A stretch of 64,000 nucleotides of DNA, taken from GWB1-39-12 sp964435575 (GTDB lineage Bacteria; Patescibacteriota; Microgenomatia; UBA8517). Below, in pieces: positions 1 through 6,474 of the stretch (position 1 is the first letter of the stretch; each line of letters begins with the position of its first letter). The stretch covers positions 1 to 64,000 of the forward strand of contig CAYSZS010000001.1 in the NCBI GenBank assembly GCA_964435575.1. The letters run 5' to 3'. The position numbers and the translations under genes were made by a program. A model generated the notes under the pieces. That model ran no database searches. It worked only from the letters and a program-made list of their open reading frames with translations, and had not been told where the DNA came from.

Positions 1-412
1 AGAACTCGGTGAACTTACAGAAGTCAAAAGACCGAAAGTAGTCGAGAGACTTTCCAATGCAAGAACCCAAGGGGACTTGATGGAAAACAGTGATTATCAT
101 AACGCCAAAGACGAACTCGAGTTTCTGGATGGAAGAATTGATGAGCTTTCGGCAGTACTGAAAAACGCGGAAGTTATTTCGAATGGGAAACCGGGTAACG
201 GGGTTGGTTTGGGAACAAAAGTGACCGTTAAGTCAAACGGCTCAACCCATACTTTCCATATCGTTGGCGAGTGGGAGGCAGATCCGGGAGAGAAAAAGAT
301 TTCACATACATCTCCCCTTGGTCATGCACTGATCGGAAAAAATATCGGTGACAAAGTCGAAGTCGAAGCTCCTGCCGGAAAAGTTACCTACGAGATTCTT
401 GAAATAAATTAG
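1..412 (+). CDS. greA: Transcription elongation factor GreA (5' end missing)
   Basis: GreA enters the secondary channel of RNA polymerase and stimulates cleavage of backtracked RNA. The frame is open from base 2, so the gene starts before the window; about 136 residues are visible against about 158 usual, so only some 20 N-terminal residues are missing. The end of the coiled coil carries the family signature GDLMENSDYHNAKDE, including the acidic tip Asp and Glu that position the catalytic Mg2+. The C-terminal FKBP-like domain follows (VGLGTKVTV to VTYEILEIN). Internal TTG/ATG codons near 77-82 are not the true start because the conserved coiled coil continues upstream. Two terminator hairpins follow. 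Confidence 0.93.
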   Translation, partial: ELGELTEVKRPKVVERLSNARTQGDLMENSDYHNAKDELEFLDGRIDELSAVLKNAEVISNGKPGNGVGLGTKVTVKSNGSTHTFHIVGEWEADPGEKKISHTSPLGHALIGKNIGDKVEVEAPAGKVTYEILEIN

Positions 413-470
413 AGTTTTGTGTACTATAACATATATTCATGAGAAATTTAGTCTGTTTTGATTCAAAGAA

Positions 471-505
471 AAAGACAGCTTCCTAGGGAGGTTGTCTTTC
501 TTTAT
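471..505 (+). terminator. Hairpin terminator after greA
   Basis: AAAGACA (471-477) pairs with TGTCTTT (493-499) with further pairing inside, followed by a T-rich tract. It lies 60 bases after the greA stop. Confidence 0.6.
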
Positions 506-512
506 TGTGGAA

Positions 513-540
513 CAGCCTCCTAAAAGGAGGCTTTTTGTTT
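513..540 (+). terminator. Rho-independent terminator
   Basis: Perfect 7-bp stem GCCTCCT / AGGAGGC (515-521 with 525-531), loop AAA, followed by TTTTTGTTT. This is the clearest intrinsic terminator in the window and the second in tandem after greA. Confidence 0.85.
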
Positions 541-575
541 ACTGATAGGAGTTAGTTTGATAAACTTGGAAAAAT

Positions 576-1700
576 ATGAAGATTAAACCATTCGAACTTG
601 AAAGGTATTTTGCAAAATATGAATTTTCTGCCCCATATATGCTTTCATCCTCTGACTGCGAACCTTTAACTTTAAAAGAGGTATTGGCGTTGGCTGATAA
701 AGATTCACTAAAACTTTGGGAGAATCTATGGCTTGGATATACAGAATCACAAGGACACCCCCTTTTAAGAGAAGAAGTAGCGAAATTATATGAAAACATT
801 TCGCCGGAGAGTGTTCTGGAAATTGTTCCTGAGGAAGGAATACTAATTGCTATGAACGTGCTTTTAGAAAAAGGCGATCATGTGATTTCTACGTTTCCAG
901 GGTATCAGACCCTTTATGGGATAGCAGAGTCTCTTGGATGTAGTATAACCAAGTGGTTACCAGAGGTAAGAGATAATAGATGGAAGTTTGATATTGAATT
1001 TATAAGAAATTCGATACTTAAAAATACAAAGCTTATTGTCGTTAACTTTCCCCATAATCCCACGGGCGCACTTTTAAGTAAAGAGGAATTTAATGAAATT
1101 CTAGATCTGGCAAAGAAGAATAACACCTTTGTTTTTTCAGACGAGATGTATAGATTTCTGGAATACGAGGAGAGTACTAGATTACCTTCCGCCTGCGAAA
1201 ATTACGAGAACGCGATAAGTCTTTTTGGATTATCAAAAACGTTCGGTTTAGCTGGGTTAAGACTTGGTTGGTTAATCGCAAAAAATAAGGAATTATTGAC
1301 GCAATTTCAAACTTTCAAAGATTATACGACAATTTGCGGGAGCGCTCCCAGTGAGATTTTAGGAATTATAGCTTTAAGATCAAAAGAGACAATTATTAGA
1401 AGGAATTTAGAAATAATTCAAAGCAATGTTAAATTACTGGATGAATTTTTTGGAAGATATTCAAATGTATTTAGCTGGTGTAAGCCAGATGCAGGCTCAA
1501 TAGCTTTTCCAGAATTAAAGATAGGAAAACTCAAGGTCTATGACTTTTGCCAGAATTTAGTAAAGGAAAAGGGCGTGATGTTGCTACCTTCGAAAGTGTA
1601 TGATTATAAAGGAAACAACTTTAGGATTGGATTTGGAAGAGGGAACATGCCTAAAGCCTTGAGTTTGTTAGAGGGATATGTACTAGAAAATTACAAATAA
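576..1700 (+). CDS. PLP-dependent aminotransferase, class I/II fold
   Basis: A 374-residue fold-type I aminotransferase. Visible motifs are NFPHNPTG (residues 157-164), which holds the cofactor-contacting Asn, FSDEMYR about 30 residues later (Asp that pairs with the PLP pyridine nitrogen), the PLP lysine Lys221 in GLSKTFGLAGLRLGW, and a C-terminal FRIGFGRG with the carboxylate-binding Arg. The family transfers amino groups between amino acids and 2-oxo acids in the cytoplasm; the substrate cannot be read from sequence. It ends one base before the lysS start codon, so the two are probably cotranscribed. The ATG start follows the terminators at 471-540. Length is normal for the family. Confidence 0.85.
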   Translation: MKIKPFELERYFAKYEFSAPYMLSSSDCEPLTLKEVLALADKDSLKLWENLWLGYTESQGHPLLREEVAKLYENISPESVLEIVPEEGILIAMNVLLEKGDHVISTFPGYQTLYGIAESLGCSITKWLPEVRDNRWKFDIEFIRNSILKNTKLIVVNFPHNPTGALLSKEEFNEILDLAKKNNTFVFSDEMYRFLEYEESTRLPSACENYENAISLFGLSKTFGLAGLRLGWLIAKNKELLTQFQTFKDYTTICGSAPSEILGIIALRSKETIIRRNLEIIQSNVKLLDEFFGRYSNVFSWCKPDAGSIAFPELKIGKLKVYDFCQNLVKEKGVMLLPSKVYDYKGNNFRIGFGRGNMPKALSLLEGYVLENYK

Positions 1701-1701
1701 T

Positions 1702-2991
1702 ATGGCGGAGAAAAGATTGGAAGAGATTAGAAAGGTAAGACTTGAAAAAGCCAAAAAGTTGCGTGAGCTGGGGATTAATCCATATCCTTCCAAGGTAAAA
1801 GGTAAACCCATGCCGATATCTGAAGTGAGGAAGTCCCACTCCGCCAAGGCTTCGCGGGACGACTTCGTCGAGGTTGCAGGTCGAATAATGGGTTGGAGGG
1901 AGCATGGAAACGTAGTATTTGCCGATCTAAAAGATGAAACAGGGAAGATTCAACTTTGGTTTCAGAAAAATTCTCTCGGGGAGCAATTTAAACTATTAAA
2001 GTATTTTGATATCGGCGATTTCATATATACCAAAGGTAAAGTTACAAAAACTTCAGCAGGCGAACTTTCAGTTGACGTTTCCGACTTCCAAGTTCTTACA
2101 AAATCAATCCGCCCTCTCCCCTCAACTTGGCATGGTTTGAAAGACGTCGAAGAGCGCTACCGCAAAAGNNNNNNNNNNNNNNNNNNNNNNNNNNNNNNNN
2201 NNNNNNNNNNNNNNNNNNNNNNNNNNNNNNNNNNNNNNNNNNNNNNNNNNNNNNNNNNNNNNNNNNNNGATCATAATCCTGAATTTACCATGTTTGAAGC
2301 AATGGCAGCATTTAAGGATTATAACTATGGAATGGATATAATAGAAGAAATAGTGGAGGATGCTACCCAAAAAGTTTTAGGAAAAACCGTAATTAGCTAT
2401 CAAGGAACTAATCTAGAGTTCAAGAGGCCTTGGAAAAGAATGAAATTGGTTGAGGCAGTAAAAGAGTATGCTGGGATTGATCCTTTGAGTTGGCAAAGTT
2501 TTGAGGAAGCTAAAGAATCAGCAAAGAAATTAGTTGTGAAAGAAGAAAAGTTAAAAGGTTTGGAACACATGCACACGATTGGTGAGGTGGCTGCTTTCGT
2601 TTTTGAAGAATTGGTAGAAGAAAAGTTGATTCAGCCAACTTTTATTTACGACTACCCGATTGAGGTTTCCCCACTAGCTAAAAAGTGCGACGATGAGAGG
2701 TTTACACAGAGGTTTGAAATGTTTGCTGCAGGAACGGAGTTCGGAAATAACTATACGGAGCTGAACGACCCGGTTGATTTAAGCAAACGATTTATAGAAG
2801 AGAAAAAAAGAGAAAAAGCGGGATTCGAGGAAGCGCACCAAACTGATTACGATTATCTGACTGCAATAGAATATGGTTTTCCACCTACCTGCGGAGTCGC
2901 TATCGGTATAGACAGAATAGTGATGCTTTTTACTGACGCTCAATCACTCAAAGAAGTAATCCTTTTCCCAACCATGCGGCCGGAAAAATAG
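1702..2991 (+). CDS. lysS: Lysine--tRNA ligase, class II (interrupted by an assembly gap)
   Basis: Charges tRNA-Lys. The N-terminal OB-fold anticodon-binding domain is seen in VEVAGRIMGWREHGNVVF, and the class II catalytic core in DHNPEFTM, GTEFGNNYTELNDP and the motif 3 segment GVAIGIDRIVMLF near the C-terminus. The 100-N gap (2169-2268) falls between the RYR segment and HNPEFTM; in E. coli LysRS about 99 residues lie there, so roughly 300 bases, including motif 1, are missing rather than 100. Restoring them gives about 495 residues, the usual size. Codons for SHSAKASRDD near residue 50 are an apparent in-frame palindromic insertion. Confidence 0.93.
   Translation: MAEKRLEEIRKVRLEKAKKLRELGINPYPSKVKGKPMPISEVRKSHSAKASRDDFVEVAGRIMGWREHGNVVFADLKDETGKIQLWFQKNSLGEQFKLLKYFDIGDFIYTKGKVTKTSAGELSVDVSDFQVLTKSIRPLPSTWHGLKDVEERYRKXXXXXXXXXXXXXXXXXXXXXXXXXXXXXXXXXXDHNPEFTMFEAMAAFKDYNYGMDIIEEIVEDATQKVLGKTVISYQGTNLEFKRPWKRMKLVEAVKEYAGIDPLSWQSFEEAKESAKKLVVKEEKLKGLEHMHTIGEVAAFVFEELVEEKLIQPTFIYDYPIEVSPLAKKCDDERFTQRFEMFAAGTEFGNNYTELNDPVDLSKRFIEEKKREKAGFEEAHQTDYDYLTAIEYGFPPTCGVAIGIDRIVMLFTDAQSLKEVILFPTMRPEK
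1831..1865. repeat. Palindromic element inserted in lysS
   Basis: GTCCC ... GCCAAGGC ... GGGAC forms an imperfect hairpin coding for SHSAKASRDD. The same GCCAAGGC core occurs in the HD gene at 4509-4537 and, reversed, at 25866-25873. Confidence 0.55.
2169..2268. other. Assembly gap of 100 N inside lysS
   Basis: A fixed-length N run. Comparison with the LysRS family implies about 300 real bases here, so downstream coordinates are not exact distances on the chromosome. Confidence 0.97.
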
Positions 2992-3035
2992 CATAGGAAT
3001 TCAGATTATTCGGTCACGAACTTTTAAAATTAGCC

Positions 3036-3071
3036 TCAACTATTTTTCAACGACCGTTTGAAAATAGTTGA
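3036..3071. terminator. Bidirectional terminator between convergent genes
   Basis: CAACTATTTTTCAA pairs with TTGAAAATAGTTG around a short loop between the end of lysS and the end of the convergent HD gene. A- and T-rich flanks suit termination on both strands. Confidence 0.7.
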
Positions 3072-3089
3072 ACGTAAATAAAAAAGAAG

Positions 3090-3650
3090 TTACCTTGCCT
3101 TTTCGATTTCTTCAAACATTCTTTTAAGTTCTGGGTCTGTAATATATTTCTTGGCATTTTCGAAAAACTCATTCATTAATTCCTTTTTAGCTCCAAATTC
3201 CTGATACTCCAGTGCTTGCAAAGCCATTTCCAATTTTTCAACTTCTTTTAAGAATTTCGCCTCGGGAGATGTTTGGTCGCGAAAGTCGTAGAAAAGCGAT
3301 AGATAATATTTTTCGTTTTGAGTATGTGGGAGAATTTTTTTGAGAATACTTTCCTCAATCTCATTTTTTGACTTTTCTGGAGCCAAGAACTTTTTCCCTT
3401 CCTGCCATCTAATATCGGAAGTGGCTGTTTCGCCCAGATCATGAATGAGGGCCATATCCAAAAGTTTTTTCTCGTCCAATTTTCGGCCTGGTGCCAAAAC
3501 AGAGCACATAAATACTACCCTGAAAACATGATCAGCAACGCTTTCTGCTTCCTGTATTCCTTTGAGAACCCAGCCGGTGCGTCTGATACGTTTGAGACCA
3601 CCGGAAGATCTGAAAAGATTAAGTAAATCTTGTATTTCCTTTTTGTTCAT
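3090..3650 (-). CDS. HD-domain hydrolase, YfbR/HDDC2-like (probable 5'-deoxynucleotidase)
   Basis: A 186-residue HD-superfamily metal phosphohydrolase. ESVADHVFRV supplies the first His, and ALIHDLGETATSDI supplies the His-Asp pair plus the downstream Glu and Asp typical of the YfbR/HDDC2 group, which removes phosphate from deoxynucleoside monophosphates. The N-terminal LRSSGGLKRIRRTGW is also typical. Length matches the family (about 190). It is convergent with lysS and shares a terminator hairpin with it. The nucleotidase activity is inferred from family membership only. Confidence 0.8.
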   Translation of the reverse strand: MNKKEIQDLLNLFRSSGGLKRIRRTGWVLKGIQEAESVADHVFRVVFMCSVLAPGRKLDEKKLLDMALIHDLGETATSDIRWQEGKKFLAPEKSKNEIEESILKKILPHTQNEKYYLSLFYDFRDQTSPEAKFLKEVEKLEMALQALEYQEFGAKKELMNEFFENAKKYITDPELKRMFEEIEKAR

Positions 3651-3752
3651 AATAATAAGATATCAATAACAAAGAATTATAACAAATCATCTTGAAAATT
3701 CCTATAGTTTAATAATTGCAATACATATTTTTGGAGACTAAAATAAAATCAA

Positions 3753-4361
3753 ATGGGAACTGCTCCTTATAAAAAGCTTTTTACTTATTGGTTTTCCGTT
3801 ATCATTTACGACCTGACTGTTGAGTTTTGTAATAGGTTTTTGTTAAGTAACGTAGGAAACTTAAGTAACTTAGGAGGTATGCCAGATCGGCGCACCTCGG
3901 ACCAGATGATTCAGGCTGCAAGGAGCGGAAAGGCGAATATCGCGGAAGGCTCGGATGCTTTAAAGACGAGTTTTAAGATGGGGATAAAACTGACAAATAC
4001 CGCAAAAGCATCCGAAGAAGAACTTTTGGGAGATTATGAAGATTTCTTAAGACAAAGGGAACTGGAGATTTGGGATAAGAATGATCCCAGAGTTAAACTG
4101 TTTCGAGCGAAAGCAGCGAAGCTCGTAAGAAACTTAAGTAACTTAGGAGACATACGAGAATCAGCAGAGCTGATTCAGAAGGGATTACCGCTTTCGGAAG
4201 ATCCGGAAGAAGCAGCAAATTTGATGCTTACCCTTTGTCATCAGGTTACTTATTTGCTGAATAGGCAGGTTGAAGCACTTGAGAGGAAACACGAAAGGGA
4301 AGGTGGTTATACAGAAAAGCTATATAATAAAAGGAAAGATTTTCTCAAAAAACCTAAGTAA
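3753..4361 (+). CDS. Four-helix-bundle suffix-domain protein (IVP/S23-like)
   Basis: 202 residues, all helical. The segments RRTSDQMIQAARSGKANIAEG and AKASEEELLGDYEDFLRQ are the signature of four-helix-bundle proteins related to those encoded by intervening sequences in 23S rRNA; no biochemical role is established. The motif NLSNLG occurs twice (near residues 37 and 130), each time encoded by the same 21 bases (3856-3876 and 4129-4149), and a 20-bp palindrome of the same type overlaps the stop codon. These look like repeat copies absorbed into the gene. The next gene starts 21 bases downstream. The ATG at 3753 gives a slightly long N-terminus; a later start is possible. Confidence 0.75.
   Translation: MGTAPYKKLFTYWFSVIIYDLTVEFCNRFLLSNVGNLSNLGGMPDRRTSDQMIQAARSGKANIAEGSDALKTSFKMGIKLTNTAKASEEELLGDYEDFLRQRELEIWDKNDPRVKLFRAKAAKLVRNLSNLGDIRESAELIQKGLPLSEDPEEAANLMLTLCHQVTYLLNRQVEALERKHEREGGYTEKLYNKRKDFLKKPK
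3856..3876 (+). repeat. AAGTAACTTA-type repeat, copy 1
   Basis: 21 bases identical to 4129-4149, both read in the same frame as NLSNLG inside the four-helix-bundle gene. Confidence 0.8.
4129..4149 (+). repeat. AAGTAACTTA-type repeat, copy 2
   Basis: Exact second copy of 3856-3876. Related sequence recurs at 4355-4374 and inside rarA at 9482-9514. Confidence 0.8.
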
Positions 4362-4374
4362 CTTAAGTTACTTA
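4355..4374. repeat. 20-bp perfect palindrome
   Basis: TAAGTAACTT followed by its exact reverse complement. It covers the stop codon of the four-helix-bundle gene and is of the same family as the two copies inside that gene. Confidence 0.8.
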
Positions 4375-4382
4375 AGAAACTT

Positions 4383-4997
4383 ATGAATCGAGACCAAGCT
4401 TTAAAACTTCTTCATGAACACATGGAGAATCAGAATTTGAGGAGGCACTGTTATGCGGTTGAGGCTGTAATGCGGGCTTTGTACAGGAGATTGGATGGGA
4501 AGGATAAATCCTCTTCCGCCAAGGCTTCGGAGGAGACCTGGGGAATTATCGGACTTTTACACGACGGGGATTATGAGGAAACCAAGGCTACTCCCGAACT
4601 TCATACTTTAAAGATGGCCGAGTGGCTGAAAAAGGAGGGTGTAACTGATAAAGAGATTTTAGAAGCAATATTGTCGCACAATTATTCACATACCGGTCAA
4701 AACCCCTCGACTTCGCTCGGGGCGAGCCCACCCAAAAATAAATTAGAGTGGTCTTTATATTGCTGCGACGAATTAACGGGGATGATCGTAGCGGTTGCGC
4801 TTGTCAAGCCAAATAAAACCTTAGCCGAGGTAACGGTTGATTCGGTTTTGCATAAGTGGGATCAGAGATCTTTTGCGGCGGGAGTAAAACGTGAGCAAAT
4901 TGAAGAATGTGACCCACGACTCGGAATTCCACTTAGGGAGTTTATCGAGATTGCCCTCAATGCGATGCAGAATATCCACGAGGATTTGGGGTTATAG
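4383..4997 (+). CDS. HD-domain protein (predicted phosphohydrolase)
   Basis: 204 residues of the HD superfamily (HDIG-like). GIIGLLHDGDYEE carries the metal-binding His-Asp, and HTLKMAEWLKKEG and AILSHNYSHTG supply further His residues. The substrate is unknown. Two segments look like in-frame insertions when compared with what the fold needs: KSSSAKASEE just before the HD motif, coded by a GCCAAGGC hairpin, and NPSTSLGASPPK, coded by a CCCCTCGA...TCGGGG hairpin. It follows the four-helix-bundle gene by 21 bases. Confidence 0.75.
   Translation: MNRDQALKLLHEHMENQNLRRHCYAVEAVMRALYRRLDGKDKSSSAKASEETWGIIGLLHDGDYEETKATPELHTLKMAEWLKKEGVTDKEILEAILSHNYSHTGQNPSTSLGASPPKNKLEWSLYCCDELTGMIVAVALVKPNKTLAEVTVDSVLHKWDQRSFAAGVKREQIEECDPRLGIPLREFIEIALNAMQNIHEDLGL
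4509..4537. repeat. Palindromic insertion coding SSAKASEE
   Basis: Shares CCGCCAAGGCTTCG with the lysS element at 1831-1865. Sits in frame directly before the HD motif. Confidence 0.55.
4700..4735. repeat. Palindromic insertion coding PSTSLGASPP
   Basis: CCCCTCGA pairs with TCGGGG (4703-4710 with 4717-4722, one base bulged). It is in frame within the HD gene and of a different family from the GCCAAGGC element. Confidence 0.55.
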
Positions 4998-5000
4998 GAA

Positions 5001-5467
5001 CTAGGATCAGAAGATAAGAGCGATGAGTCTTGAGAGAAGGTAAGATAAAAAGATAAGAATGATGAATCAGAGAATCAATTCATATAAGGAGTTAAAGTTT
5101 TGGCAGAAAGCAAGAGAAGTGAGCCTTCTTATAGTACGTTTGACGCGAGAATTACCGAATGAGAGAATAACATGGATAATAATAGATCAAATACTACGTT
5201 CTAGTTTTTCTGTCGGTGCAAATGTAGCTGAAGGCTTTGGTAAATACAAAGGAAAAGAGTATGCGAGGTTCTTGCAGATGGCTTTGGGATCCGCAAGGGA
5301 AACAGGATATTGGTTAGAATTACTAAAAGATATTTATCCAAAGTATTCCGGAAAGTTAGACAAAATTCTATTATTAAATACTGAAGTTATAAAAATGCTT
5401 GTTGTGAGTCTGAAATCTCTTAGAAAAAGTTGACTCATCACTTTTTACTCATATCTTCTTATCCTAA
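5001..5467 (+). mobile_element. IVS-like element: four-helix-bundle gene between inverted repeats
   Basis: CTAGGATCAGAAGATAAGAG...GATGAGTC (5001-5029) before the gene is an imperfect inverted copy of the sequence after it (5431-5467, TGACTCATCAC...ATCTTCTTATCC). The layout, an ORF for this protein family inside a terminal stem, is that of 23S rRNA intervening sequences, but here it stands between protein genes. A second copy of the right end lies at 5719-5756. Mobility is inferred, not shown. Confidence 0.5.
5059..5433 (+). CDS. Four-helix-bundle protein (23S rRNA intervening-sequence protein family)
   Basis: 124 residues, the normal size for the family. LKFWQKAREVSLLIVRLTRELP, ILRSSFSVGANVAEG and YARFLQMALGSARETGYWLELL mark the four helices in order. 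The fold forms pentameric or similar basic bundles in characterised members, and Avd of diversity-generating retroelements is a distant relative; no reverse transcriptase is nearby, so a DGR is not supported. Inverted repeats flank the gene within 60 bases on the left and directly after the stop on the right. Confidence 0.85.
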   Translation: MMNQRINSYKELKFWQKAREVSLLIVRLTRELPNERITWIIIDQILRSSFSVGANVAEGFGKYKGKEYARFLQMALGSARETGYWLELLKDIYPKYSGKLDKILLLNTEVIKMLVVSLKSLRKS

Positions 5468-5540
5468 ATACTTGACATTAATCAAGTTTATTAAATAAAA
5501 TACTTTCATTGACAATCTATTAAAAGCGTTATCAGATGAC

Positions 5541-5560
5541 CCTGTCTGCCGACAGGCAGG
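5541..5560. repeat. REP-like palindrome
   Basis: CCTGTCTGCCGACAGGCAGG can fold as CTGTC/GACAG or CTGCC/GGCAG. A related GC-rich hairpin is at 42962-42979. Confidence 0.55.
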
Positions 5561-5718
5561 ATTCCAATCATCGAGCTTTCCGAGGTAGCAATCGGAACGG
5601 GAAAGCACACGTCAAACGTGTCCGGCGCCGTAATAGCCATAAATTAAGTAAATAACTTACGCTGGCAACTCCTATACTTCATGGGGCGTATAACCAAAGT
5701 ATAATGAATAGGGTTATA

Positions 5719-5756
5719 TGACTCATCACTTTTTCCTATAATCCTATTATCCTAAA
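5719..5756 (+). repeat. Second copy of the IVS-like right end, carrying a promoter
   Basis: TGACTCATCACTTTTT is identical to 5431-5446 and both end in TTATCCTAA. Within this copy TATAAT (5737-5742) and TATTAT (5745-5750) precede the GTG start of the phosphatase by 16 and 8 bases. Confidence 0.6.
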
Positions 5757-5758
5757 CT

Positions 5759-6460
5759 GTGGAAGAAGATTTGACTGAATTAACCGGTTTAACAGAAAGT
5801 AAGCTGGCACGAAATATTACTAAAATTATTGCAGTGCGGCATGCTGAATCTGTGGCAAATAGTCAAGGTATTTATCAAGGGCAAACGTACGATACTGATT
5901 TGTCCGAATTAGGAAAGAAACAAGCGGAAGCTCTTGCAAAAAAGGCCAAAGATGTCGGTATAAATAGAATTATTTCAAGTCCGCTAAAACGAACATATCA
6001 AACCGCAATTGTCATATCCCGAGCCTGTAATTGTCCCATCGAGATAAGTGAACTTATTACCGAAACAAATCAGGGTGAGTGGGAAGGGAGAGATAAGAAA
6101 AAGATAGAGTCTTTATATCCTGATATCTATAACACATGGCTGACTAAACCAAGTCAGTCAGTGTTTCCAAAAGGCGAAGCCTTTACCCAAACTTTGGCCA
6201 GAATCGAGTTATTTCTTCATACGGTGGGACTTACCGACAATACCCTTCTCGTTACGCACGATAATGTATTAAGAATTATGGTAACTTTGGCAAACGGTTG
6301 GACGCTGGATGACATTTGGATGCACAATATCGAGCCAGCCGCTCTTAATTTTTTTGAAATAAATAAAGTGGGCGGAAAGAGTAAATTAAAGGTTTTGGAG
6401 TTAAATCGTAATGAACACTTAGGGAATTTAAGATCTGATATAAAAAAGCATGCACTTTAG
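5759..6460 (+). CDS. Histidine phosphatase family protein (phosphoglycerate-mutase fold)
   Basis: 233 residues. The catalytic motif is VRHAES (RHxE variant of RHG), followed by ISSPLKRTYQTA with the phosphate-binding Arg, LITETNQGEWEGRD, and the second catalytic His in LLVTHDNVLRIMV. Members remove or move phosphate on small molecules or proteins; the substrate is not predictable. GTG start preceded by TATTAT with an 8-base gap, so the message is probably leaderless. The promoter lies within a copied repeat end. serS follows after 14 bases but has its own -10 box. Confidence 0.85.
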   Translation: MEEDLTELTGLTESKLARNITKIIAVRHAESVANSQGIYQGQTYDTDLSELGKKQAEALAKKAKDVGINRIISSPLKRTYQTAIVISRACNCPIEISELITETNQGEWEGRDKKKIESLYPDIYNTWLTKPSQSVFPKGEAFTQTLARIELFLHTVGLTDNTLLVTHDNVLRIMVTLANGWTLDDIWMHNIEPAALNFFEINKVGGKSKLKVLELNRNEHLGNLRSDIKKHAL

Positions 6461-6462
6461 AC

Positions 6463-6468
6463 TATAAT
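6463..6468 (+). promoter_or_regulatory. -10 box for serS (leaderless start)
   Basis: TATAAT with 6 bases before the serS ATG at 6475, which places the transcription start on or next to the A of ATG. Confidence 0.7.
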
Positions 6469-6474
6469 AATAAT

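Larger units (their letters stand above)
5434..5758. other. Intergenic region with hairpins and a direct repeat
   Basis: No coding region seen. It holds the right inverted repeat of the IVS-like element (5431-5467), a GC-rich palindrome (5541-5560), GCTTTCC...GGAAAGC and ACACGTCAAACGTGT pairings around 5570-5620, and a second copy of the right repeat (5719-5756) whose TATAAT/TATTAT boxes probably form the promoter of the next gene. The pairings leave room for a small structured RNA, but I recognise no family. Confidence 0.6.

Noticed and set aside
3990..4030. TAKASEEE in the four-helix-bundle protein as another SAKAS insertion
   Set aside because: Relatives of this family have LTNxAxASxEELLxDY at the same place, so it is native, and the DNA lacks the GCCAAGGC hairpin.
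5059..5433. Diversity-generating retroelement accessory protein Avd
   Set aside because: No reverse transcriptase, template repeat or variable repeat nearby; the intervening-sequence family fits better.
5560..5700. tRNA, tmRNA or SRP RNA in the intergenic region
   Set aside because: No T-loop, anticodon arm or conserved SRP motif found; only unassigned pairings. No tRNA or rRNA gene was found in the window as a whole.
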